From the IMG/VR virus record IMGVR_UViG_3300008267_000436, positions 1 through 22,333 of that record: a stretch of 22,333 nucleotides of DNA. One strand, written 5' to 3'. Position numbers and translations under genes: made by a program. Numbering within the stretch: the stretch's first letter is position 1; every line of letters starts with the position of its first letter. The notes beneath the pieces were generated by a model that searched no databases, was not told the origin of the DNA, and saw nothing but the letters and a program-made list of their open reading frames with translations. This document shows, one piece after another, positions 5,502-11,479 of the stretch. The DNA is from a virus.

Positions 5502-5815
5502 TGCTATTTGAAATTGATGACCTTCAGATGTGGCTTGAGGACTCTCACGAGATGCCACAGGCTTATTGGGATGCCGTAGAAGCAGGAACCGATCAAGAAT
5601 ATCTTGCTGAGTGGCTTGGCTACGAATCACCAATGAAGATGTACACGTACGAGATGATTATTGAGTACAAGGAAGAATCCTACAACGAGGATGGCTACAC
5701 CAACACCACCGCATATCCGACCTCACACATCAGCAACCCGCCTACCAAGATGGATATGCAGTTGTACTACAAGTGGATTAATTGGGCAACGTCAGTAGCC
5801 GCAGATGAATACTAA
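5501..5815 (+). CDS. Strongly acidic hypothetical protein, 104 aa
   Basis: Coupled by TAATG to the membrane peptide. By my count it has 21 Asp/Glu against 4 Lys and no Arg, and it is rich in Tyr, Trp and Met (for example WLEDSHEMPQAYWDAVEAG). That charge pattern is seen in phage DNA mimics that block restriction enzymes or nucleoid proteins, but many unrelated small phage proteins are also acidic. There is no signal peptide or transmembrane segment. Not recognised as a named family. Confidence 0.65.
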   Translation: MLFEIDDLQMWLEDSHEMPQAYWDAVEAGTDQEYLAEWLGYESPMKMYTYEMIIEYKEESYNEDGYTNTTAYPTSHISNPPTKMDMQLYYKWINWATSVAADEY

Positions 5816-5816
5816 A

Positions 5817-5993
5817 ATGAAAACACCATTCACCGTGTTCTTTGAGAACCATCCCGAATTCAGCGATGCCACAAAGGAATCCTACCTTCACATTGAAAAG
5901 ATGCACATACAATCAGCCTACTTCACGGGCAAGGTGCAGTACGATAGTGCCAAGACCGAAGAAGAATTTTGGTTGCAGCGTTATGAAGATTAA
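5817..5993 (+). CDS. Hypothetical protein, 58 aa
   Basis: Start chosen at 5817, one base after the previous stop, in the A-rich context ACTAAA-ATG; an in-frame ATG at 5805 inside the previous gene is the alternative (62 aa). The protein (MKTPFTVFFENHPEF...) is a single helical, aromatic-rich small protein with no known motif. It overlaps the methyltransferase gene by 11 bases. Function unknown. Confidence 0.6.
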   Translation: MKTPFTVFFENHPEFSDATKESYLHIEKMHIQSAYFTGKVQYDSAKTEEEFWLQRYED

Positions 5994-7035
5994 TCAGCTT
6001 GACCTGTTTAGCGGAATCGGTGGATTCCATCTTGGCTTTGAGAGAGCAGGATACGAAGTGACATCCTACTTCTCGGAGATAGACCAACACGCTATCGCAG
6101 TTTACAAACATCAATTCCCAACCTCTACTTATGTCGGATCAGTTACAAATGTTCGGGGAGCAGACCTTCCCCGAATTGACCTCATCACTTTTGGAAGTCC
6201 TTGCCAAGATTTCTCATTGGCAGGAAAACGACTTGGGATGGAAGGAGAAAGAAGTTCTCTTATCCTCCAAGCAATCCGCCTTATTAGCGAATGCCGACCA
6301 AGTGTATTTGTCTGGGAAAATGTTAAAGGGACGTTCTCCTCAAATGATGGCGCAGACTTTTGGGCAATTATCCAAGCCTTTACCAACATTGGGGGTTATA
6401 GACTTGAATGGCAACTGCTTAATACAAGTTGGTTTCTACCCCAAAATAGAGAGCGCATATACCTTGTCGGATATTCTACAACCACAGGAGGAGATTGGCG
6501 AGGAGTATTTCCTATCGCAGCAAACGGCAGAAAAGCTCTTGAGCCAAGCATAAAACAAATCGGAACTAAACTTGACTCCAATAGTGGAACACAACCCTAT
6601 CAGCAAGACCGAGTTTACGATGCTGATGGTATTGTGCCTGCTCTAAATAAAGGAAAGAGTGATCTCATTCTGCGAGTCAAGTCAGCCACCTCTCAAGGCT
6701 ACGAAGAAGCAACAATCGGTGATAGCATCTACACTTCTCGTACTGAGAGCAAAACTCGCAGAGGCCGTGTAGGAAAGCAGAAAGCCCAAACGCTTGAAAC
6801 GAGCTGCAACCAAGCAGTAGTAGAAGGATACCGAATCCGTAGGCTCACCCCTATTGAATGCGAACGCTTACAGGGATTTCCTGATAACCATACCGCCTTT
6901 GGCAACTACGATGGTGTGGTCAAACCAATGAGCAATACCCAACGCTACAAGCAATGCGGCAACGCAGTAACCGTTGATGTTGTGTCGGAAGTTGCAAAAA
7001 ATTGTTTACCTTTATTCAAAACCAATCAACAATGA
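5983..7035 (+). CDS. C5-cytosine DNA methyltransferase
   Basis: A 350-residue enzyme that moves a methyl group from S-adenosylmethionine to C5 of cytosine in DNA. All key motifs are present in order: I LFSGIGGFHLGFERAG (8-23), IV FGSPCQDFS (70-78, catalytic C74), VI ENVKG (112-116), VIII QNRERIYLVG (154-163), a target-recognition region about 165-280, IX RRLTPIECERLQGFP (286-300) and X CGNAV (325-329). It starts at 5983 directly before motif I; the frame runs open upstream but overlaps another gene. No cognate endonuclease is adjacent, so it is an orphan that probably shields phage DNA from host restriction. Target site not deducible. Residues 50-190 are overlapped by another long ORF. Its last codons contain the leader of the next gene. 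Confidence 0.95.
   Translation: MKINQLDLFSGIGGFHLGFERAGYEVTSYFSEIDQHAIAVYKHQFPTSTYVGSVTNVRGADLPRIDLITFGSPCQDFSLAGKRLGMEGERSSLILQAIRLISECRPSVFVWENVKGTFSSNDGADFWAIIQAFTNIGGYRLEWQLLNTSWFLPQNRERIYLVGYSTTTGGDWRGVFPIAANGRKALEPSIKQIGTKLDSNSGTQPYQQDRVYDADGIVPALNKGKSDLILRVKSATSQGYEEATIGDSIYTSRTESKTRRGRVGKQKAQTLETSCNQAVVEGYRIRRLTPIECERLQGFPDNHTAFGNYDGVVKPMSNTQRYKQCGNAVTVDVVSEVAKNCLPLFKTNQQ
6131..6553 (+). CDS. Possible overprinted ORF inside the methyltransferase gene, 140 aa
   Basis: An ATG-to-TAA ORF in the +1 frame relative to the methyltransferase, lying wholly within it and spanning motifs IV, VI and VIII. The product begins MSDQLQMFGEQTFPEL and ends with YTLSDILQPQEEIGEEYFLS and a Leu/Ala helix. 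Its composition is protein-like (balanced charge, plausible helices). The TLSDIL...YFLS pattern is reminiscent of small phage proteins I have seen near methyltransferases, though that is memory, not a search. It is the longest same-strand alternative-frame ORF here. It has no leader before its ATG. It could be a chance shadow. Confidence 0.25.
   Translation: MSDQLQMFGEQTFPELTSSLLEVLAKISHWQENDLGWKEKEVLLSSKQSALLANADQVYLSGKMLKGRSPQMMAQTFGQLSKPLPTLGVIDLNGNCLIQVGFYPKIESAYTLSDILQPQEEIGEEYFLSQQTAEKLLSQA
7018..7031 (+). promoter_or_regulatory. Conserved start-codon leader, copy 5 (inside a coding end)
   Basis: AAAACCAATCAACA before the ATG at 7032. It also encodes the final K-T-N-Q-Q of the methyltransferase, whose TGA overlaps the ATG. 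The leader therefore persists even where it must double as codons. Confidence 0.55.
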
Positions 7036-7802
7036 AAATTATAGAACTACTTGATGGAAGCACTTGGGATCTTGAAACTATCAAATCCAAGATGCACGAT
7101 GATGACTTCTACTACGGCAACCTCTCAAAGAATGCCCTGTCATCTTCAGCGTGTAAATTATTATTAACCTCACCAAAGACCTATCACTACGTCACCAAGT
7201 ACGGCAGCGAGGATTCAGATGCCTTCTCGGTAGGTAGGCTCGTTCACCTGATGGCGCTTGAGCCGCATCGTGTGGAGGAGTACAACGTGATTGAGGTGCA
7301 GAGCAAGAACGCAAAGGCGTGGCAAGAAGCAAAAGGCCAACGCAACATCTGCACCCGTAAGGAGATGGATGAAGCGCAGCGCATTGCTGATGCCCTGCTT
7401 CGGAACGAATACTTTTTGTCAATGATTCAGGGCTGCGAGTTTGAGCAACCTGCAATCGGATTGATTGAGGGCATTCCATTCCGAGCAAAGGCAGACATCA
7501 TCGCTGATGGCTTCTTGGCTGATCTGAAAACAACAACCGACCTACGGGCGTTCCCTTACTCAGCAAAGAAGTACGGCTACGATGTACAGGCGTTCATCTA
7601 CACCCGACTATTCGGTGTGCCGATTGACAAGTTCTACTTCATCGCTATTGACAAGGCGAGCTTGGATGTGGGTATCTACTCCATCACTCCTGAATTTGTA
7701 GCAGAAGGCGAAAGAAAAACGCTTGAGGCCATCCAACTCTACAAGCAGTTCTTTATCTTGGGTGAGGACATTGACTCGTACACCATCTTTGGAGAACTTT
7801 AA
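7032..7802 (+). CDS. RecE-like PD-(D/E)XK exonuclease
   Basis: A 256-residue protein with the layout of RecE C-terminal/YqaJ-type exonucleases: LSSSACKLLLTSPKTYHY (36-53), then VGRLVHLMALEP (67-78, conserved H72), E138, KADII (D155), ADLKTT with D164-x-K166, and YDVQAFIY (183-190) forming the Q-x3-Y motif. Such enzymes resect double-stranded DNA ends 5' to 3' to expose ssDNA for annealing. No RecT, Erf or Beta annealase is recognisable in the window, so the partner may lie upstream or be the ssDNA-binding protein. The start is fixed by the leader; the ATGA overlap couples it to the methyltransferase. Confidence 0.8.
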   Translation: MKIIELLDGSTWDLETIKSKMHDDDFYYGNLSKNALSSSACKLLLTSPKTYHYVTKYGSEDSDAFSVGRLVHLMALEPHRVEEYNVIEVQSKNAKAWQEAKGQRNICTRKEMDEAQRIADALLRNEYFLSMIQGCEFEQPAIGLIEGIPFRAKADIIADGFLADLKTTTDLRAFPYSAKKYGYDVQAFIYTRLFGVPIDKFYFIAIDKASLDVGIYSITPEFVAEGERKTLEAIQLYKQFFILGEDIDSYTIFGEL

Positions 7803-7820
7803 AACCAACGAGAAATGAAA
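7799..7820 (+). repeat. Direct repeat/leader variant, copy A
   Basis: Contains AAAACCAACGAGAAATG, ending in the start codon at 7815 and followed by AAA. A 22-base stretch is identical to copy B at 8150-8171. It is a variant of the early-gene leader with CCAACGAGAA in place of CCAATCACA. Confidence 0.75.
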
Positions 7821-8153
7821 CTAAAATTATCACTTATTGCAATTGTAATGCTAATTAACTTTCAGGAGGTAGCAGCTCAATCTGTATGCAATTGCATATT
7901 TTGCAGAAACTCAGATTCGCAAACTTGGAGAGCTATAACTGTAAAGAAAAAATATACAATACAACAAGTACAGAGAGGCTGGTTATCTCACACCAGTATA
8001 ACAAAGTATTACATTGTTGGAAAAGACAACAAAGCATACATAGTAAACAGAGTAGAAGACTGGATGGTTTGTGAAGTTGGAGATATTATGTGGACAGACA
8101 ACGGCTCAAGCGTTCAAATAAAAAAGAGGCAGTATGAATTTTTGGGAGATTAA
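7815..8153 (+). CDS. Exported small Cys-containing protein, 112 aa
   Basis: The N-terminus is a clear Sec signal peptide: MKLKLS, a hydrophobic core (LIAIVMLI), and a cleavage region EVAAQ ending around residue 21-22, the A-Q form common in Bacteroidota. There is no lipobox, so the mature protein should be periplasmic or secreted. Just after the cleavage site are C25, C27 and C30, with C86 later; disulphides are possible. The mature part looks beta-rich (KYYIVGKDNKAYIVNRV). The gene is A+T-richer than its surroundings and is bracketed by two identical leader repeats. Candidate roles are superinfection exclusion or envelope modification, neither demonstrated. Confidence 0.7.
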   Translation: MKLKLSLIAIVMLINFQEVAAQSVCNCIFCRNSDSQTWRAITVKKKYTIQQVQRGWLSHTSITKYYIVGKDNKAYIVNRVEDWMVCEVGDIMWTDNGSSVQIKKRQYEFLGD

Positions 8154-8171
8154 AACCAACGAGAAATGAAA
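8150..8171 (+). repeat. Direct repeat/leader variant, copy B
   Basis: Same 22 bases as copy A, beginning within the stop of the exported protein and covering the ATG at 8166. Copies A and B are 351 bases apart and enclose exactly one gene. Confidence 0.75.
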
Positions 8172-8378
8172 ATAACTGACGAAATAAAAAACGAAACATT
8201 GGTATGGGTTCTTGCATCAGTATCTGATGTGGAATTACAATCACAATGCGATAAAGATGAAATTGTAGTAGAGCCTCACGGCAGAAAATCAATGCCTGTA
8301 TATGCAAGCAAGGATTGGGTAAAGCCCCTAACTAAAAATGAGGTTAGAGAATACTACAAGGAAATTGAAAACCTTTAA
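8166..8378 (+). CDS. Hypothetical protein, 70 aa
   Basis: Sits between leader copies B and C. The protein is acidic (MKITDEIKNETLVWVLASVS at the start, ending REYYKEIENL), with one Cys and no membrane segment; predicted strands then a C-terminal helix. Gene composition is A+T-rich like the exported protein before it. I do not recognise it. It is probably part of a swappable accessory cassette. Confidence 0.65.
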   Translation: MKITDEIKNETLVWVLASVSDVELQSQCDKDEIVVEPHGRKSMPVYASKDWVKPLTKNEVREYYKEIENL

Positions 8379-8393
8379 CACCAACGAGAAATG
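8377..8393 (+). repeat. Direct repeat/leader variant, copy C
   Basis: AACACCAACGAGAAATG, one base different from copies A and B over 17 bases, ending in the start codon at 8391. Confidence 0.7.
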
Positions 8394-8597
8394 AGAGAGC
8401 AATTTGTTCGGATAGCAATGGCTCGCCTACGCAGCATCTATCCGTTTAAACCCCAACGCCAAGCAATAGCTGCTCGTATGTGGGTTCAATATCTTGAACG
8501 CTACGCCAAGCGTGAGTGGGAGCGTAACGAAGAAGAAATGAACAAACGCATGGACATCATCGGGCAGAACGGCAACACAGGCGAACACTATGAGTAG
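8391..8597 (+). CDS. Small basic hypothetical protein, 68 aa
   Basis: Third gene with the CCAACGAGAA leader. The first 50 residues are Arg-rich and helical (MREQFVRIAMARLRSIYPFK, then QAIAARMWVQYLERYAKREW), with a charged tail. The positive helices could bind nucleic acid. Base composition is closer to the main phage than the two genes before it. It overlaps the glycosyltransferase gene by 8 bases. Function unknown. Confidence 0.65.
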   Translation: MREQFVRIAMARLRSIYPFKPQRQAIAARMWVQYLERYAKREWERNEEEMNKRMDIIGQNGNTGEHYE

Positions 8598-9531
8598 GCC
8601 GTTCGTTGTGGCCTTCCATAAGGTAAACTCAGGGGTAGCATACCATCGTGTGTTTGCCCCTTTGATTTGCCACCAAGAGGCAGACGTAATGTTCGTTGAG
8701 AAGATAACGGACATTGAGCCTGAGGTATGGCCTAAGATCACTCACTTCTTCTCAAGTCGTGCATTCCCTGTTGAGCCGTTTGATGACTTCGTTAGGCTCT
8801 GCCGCAAGGAGGGTATCAAGCTAATCATTGATAACGATGACTGGTGGGTGCTACCCCCTAACCATCCCCTCAACGGATTCTACGGAAGGCAGATGAAAGA
8901 CCGCATCATTCGGTCTATGAAAGCAGCAGATGAGGTATGGGTAACCAACAAGCACCTCGCTTCAAAGGTGAAGAAGTACAACACCAACATCCGAGTAATC
9001 CCCAATGCCATCAGCGTACCCACTTGGCAGATAAACCGAGAGCCATCAGAGAAGGTGCGCTTCGGCTACATCGGAGGAAACCACCACCAAGCTGACATCC
9101 GAGATTCAACCATTGACCTATCTGGTTACGAATCGTATGTGGCGGAGGTAGATAACTACCCCGATATGATGAAAGCAGCATACAAGCTACCCACGATGCC
9201 TCCTACGCACTACCATCGCCTATACGAATACTTTGACGTTAGCCTTGTGCCGTTAACGACAAGCGAGTTTGCTAAGTGCAAATCACACCTAAAGATGCTT
9301 GAGGCGGGATTCAGCAAGTGTGCGCTGATTGTTAGCAACACACATCCCTACGAACCCTACATCACCAAAGAAAACTGCATTGCTATCAATCACCCAAGCG
9401 AATGGGCAGGAGCAATCAAGAGGCTAAACGAAAACCCCAACCAAGTCCAAGACCTAACCGAATCTCTATACGAGTACGTGCAGGATTTCACAATGGACAA
9501 AATAAACGAACTGCGATGCTTTACATTGTAA
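8590..9531 (+). CDS. GT-B family glycosyltransferase
   Basis: A 313-residue protein with features of family 1/4 glycosyltransferases: an N-terminal Rossmann-like half with KLIIDNDDWW (77-86) and ADEVWVTNKHLASKV (113-127), the inter-domain VIPNAI (136-141), and a C-terminal half starting RFGYIGGNHHQADI (157-170). The donor-binding region includes HLKMLEAGFSKCALIVSN (233-250), equivalent to the E-x7-E segment. It would transfer a sugar from a nucleotide donor to an acceptor. Phage acceptors include modified DNA bases, virion proteins and host surface glycans. It overlaps the next glycosyltransferase gene by 16 bases, so the two probably work on one product. Confidence 0.8.
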   Translation: MSRPFVVAFHKVNSGVAYHRVFAPLICHQEADVMFVEKITDIEPEVWPKITHFFSSRAFPVEPFDDFVRLCRKEGIKLIIDNDDWWVLPPNHPLNGFYGRQMKDRIIRSMKAADEVWVTNKHLASKVKKYNTNIRVIPNAISVPTWQINREPSEKVRFGYIGGNHHQADIRDSTIDLSGYESYVAEVDNYPDMMKAAYKLPTMPPTHYHRLYEYFDVSLVPLTTSEFAKCKSHLKMLEAGFSKCALIVSNTHPYEPYITKENCIAINHPSEWAGAIKRLNENPNQVQDLTESLYEYVQDFTMDKINELRCFTL

Positions 9532-10043
9532 CCCCTTGCTCACGCCCACAAAATCTCAAACGCATCAAGCAGTACATTCCTGAATGGGCTACGTGGGTGG
9601 TGATGATGGATGCCTCTACCGACTTCAAAGAAGCAACAGGCGCAAACGTAACCCACTACTCAAAAAAAACAGGACATTGGGGTAACCCCCTACGCAATGA
9701 GTTCCTTGACCTATACCAAGACCAATTCACGCAAGATGACTGGGTATACTACTTGGATGATGATAACATCCTACACCCGAAGTTCAACGAGCAATGGTCA
9801 AGCCTACATAACCTTGACTCCTCAATCGTAACGTGGGGACAAGAGGGAAGGCTTCGCCCTACCGACCAACCAGCAATCGGGAACATAGACACCGCATCTT
9901 ATATGTTCAAACCATACCACCTTCCCAAGCTGCGCTTTGAGAATATCTATGAGGCGGATGGTTTATTCGCTAACGCAGCAGCAAGGCAAGGAACGCTCAT
10001 CTGCGTAGATGCTTACCTTTGCTACTACAACGCTCTGCGATGA
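9516..10043 (+). CDS. GT-A type glycosyltransferase
   Basis: A 175-residue protein with the GT-A core: N-terminal strand LYIVTPCSRP (2-11), a second strand with D32, and WVYYLDDDNILHP (76-88) containing the metal- and donor-binding DxD. A later aspartate in EADGLFANAA (147-156) fits the catalytic position. It is shorter than most family 2 enzymes, so it may be a minimal catalytic domain. The ATG at 9516 is the start directly before the first strand; the frame is open upstream inside the previous gene. It ends in an ATGA overlap with the PP-loop enzyme gene. Confidence 0.75.
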   Translation: MLYIVTPCSRPQNLKRIKQYIPEWATWVVMMDASTDFKEATGANVTHYSKKTGHWGNPLRNEFLDLYQDQFTQDDWVYYLDDDNILHPKFNEQWSSLHNLDSSIVTWGQEGRLRPTDQPAIGNIDTASYMFKPYHLPKLRFENIYEADGLFANAAARQGTLICVDAYLCYYNALR

Positions 10044-10897
10044 AAACAGTAAACTCACTATCGGGAGGTAAGACCTCATCGTTTATGGCGGTACACTATC
10101 CTGCCGATATTGAGCTATTCTCGTTGGTGCGTACCGATAGCGAGAAGTGTTTGTTTCCAGATGCGTCAATAAGGAAGCAAGTATCCGACCGCATAGGACA
10201 CGAATTTATTGGAACGCTTGAGCAAGATGAAATCATCTACACGATGCTTGACCTTGAGCAATACATAGGGCGCAAGATTCAATGGATAAGCCCCAAGACC
10301 TTTGAGGATGTCCTTGCCTCTACAAGAGGGACAAAGCCTGATGGAACGGAGTACCGCTACCTTCCGAATGTGATGATGCGCTACTGCACCACCGAACTAA
10401 AGGTGAAGCCAATCACCCAATGGCTCTACGACAACACCGAACTACCCGTAAGGATGCGTATGGGCTTTCGTGCGAGCGAACAGGAACGAGCGCAGCGTAT
10501 GCTGCTCCGTCAAACTGAAGGCATTGAATACGCAAAGGTGATTGTCGGAAAGAGCAAGAGCCGAAACAAATGGAAAGACGTTGCCTATCGTATAGCAGAG
10601 TTCCCATTGATAGAAGACAATATCTACAAAGACACCATTGAAGCCTATTGGCAAGACAAGCCTGTACGCTTTGCCTATATGAACAACTGCGTGGGATGCT
10701 TCCACCGAAGCCCAATGCTCCTCAAGCATATGAGTGACAAAGCTCCCAATAAGTTTGATTGGTTCATTGAGCAGGAGCAACACGGAGCGCAATGGAAGAA
10801 AGAAACAACATACGCAAAAATCAAAGCACACAAATCGCAGCATACGCTATTTGATGATGACTTCAACTCTTGCGATTCAGGATACTGCGGACTATGA
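10040..10897 (+). CDS. PAPS-reductase/adenine-nucleotide alpha-hydrolase-like protein
   Basis: A 285-residue PP-loop ATPase-fold protein. The PP-loop motif LSGGKTSS is at 7-14; RYCTTELKVKP (115-124, C116) matches the conserved segment of CysH/DndC-like proteins. C217-x2-C220 and the C-terminal C278 and C283 could hold metal or an Fe-S cluster. Enzymes of this fold activate substrates by adenylation in sulphate reduction, tRNA thiolation or DNA phosphorothioation. Phage versions are common but mostly uncharacterised. Coupling to two glycosyltransferases suggests a role in nucleic-acid or nucleotide modification, but the other phosphorothioation genes are absent here. Confidence 0.75.
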   Translation: MKTVNSLSGGKTSSFMAVHYPADIELFSLVRTDSEKCLFPDASIRKQVSDRIGHEFIGTLEQDEIIYTMLDLEQYIGRKIQWISPKTFEDVLASTRGTKPDGTEYRYLPNVMMRYCTTELKVKPITQWLYDNTELPVRMRMGFRASEQERAQRMLLRQTEGIEYAKVIVGKSKSRNKWKDVAYRIAEFPLIEDNIYKDTIEAYWQDKPVRFAYMNNCVGCFHRSPMLLKHMSDKAPNKFDWFIEQEQHGAQWKKETTYAKIKAHKSQHTLFDDDFNSCDSGYCGL

Positions 10898-11157
10898 AGA
10901 ACCACACCAAAGTCTACCTAAAGGGGATGGGCTACGATACAAACTCGTGGATTCCTTGCGAAGTCTGTCAAGCACAGGCGAATGCGGTGCATCACATCCG
11001 ACCAAGAGGGATGGGTGGAAGCAAGACACGAGATAACATAGAGAATCTTATGGCACTATGCCAATCTTGTCATCACGAAGCAGACTTTGGAACAAAGCTA
11101 TCAGAGGAGTACCTATCTGAAGTTCACAACCACCACTTATCAAAGCGGGTTATTTAG
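10894..11157 (+). CDS. HNH endonuclease
   Basis: An 87-residue HNH protein: C22-x2-C25, VHHIRPRG (H33, H34), N48 and N51 in DNIENLMAL, C56-x2-C59 and H60-H61. The four cysteines should bind structural zinc, and the His/Asn/His set the catalytic metal. Small HNH genes directly upstream of terminase are typical of tailed phages, where HNH activity supports terminase cleavage during packaging. Start at 10894 by ATGA overlap; an upstream in-frame Met at 10870 is less likely. Confidence 0.88.
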   Translation: MKNHTKVYLKGMGYDTNSWIPCEVCQAQANAVHHIRPRGMGGSKTRDNIENLMALCQSCHHEADFGTKLSEEYLSEVHNHHLSKRVI

Positions 11158-11179
11158 TTGAATTATACAATTCCATACA

Positions 11180-11479
11180 ATGCCATTTGAAAAAGGAGTA
11201 AGCGGCAACCCTGCGGGCAAACCAAAGGGAGCAGCAAACAAAACGACCAACAAGATTCGTGAGGCGTTCCAGAATCTCATTGAAGCCAACCTTGACAATA
11301 TGACCTTATGGCTCACACAGGTAGCTGCTGATGATCCGAAGGGCGCACTTGACCTGCTGAACAAGATGGCGGAGTACACAACACCCAAGCTTGCACGGGT
11401 GGAGAACTCCCACGAAGCAGCAGATGAACTCACCCAAATCAAAGTAGAGATTGTCCGTACTCCAAGTCAAGACAAGTGA
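11180..11479 (+). CDS. terS: Terminase small subunit (probable)
   Basis: A 99-residue protein starting MPFEKGVSGNPAGKPKGAAN, the G-x-S-G-N-P-x-G-(R/K)-P-K-G motif found at the N-terminus of many phage small terminase-like proteins. A helical region follows (NKIREAFQNLIEANL to LLNKMAEYTTPKL), ending in a polar tail. It recognises viral DNA and recruits the large subunit. The next gene, a clear terminase large subunit, overlaps its 3' end by 29 bases. The 22 bases before the ATG are A+T-rich (TTATTTAGTT at 11150-11159) with no TAnnTTTG promoter. Confidence 0.75.
   Translation: MPFEKGVSGNPAGKPKGAANKTTNKIREAFQNLIEANLDNMTLWLTQVAADDPKGALDLLNKMAEYTTPKLARVENSHEAADELTQIKVEIVRTPSQDK

Noticed and set aside
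5842-5982. Upstream in-frame extension of the methyltransferase by 47 residues
   Set aside because: The added part is basic and low-quality, overlaps another gene fully, and motif I begins right after the ATG at 5983.
10413-10905. Several minus-strand frames opposite the PP-loop enzyme gene
   Set aside because: Mutually overlapping frames with odd Cys/Ser/Leu composition, fully covered by a gene with clear motifs.
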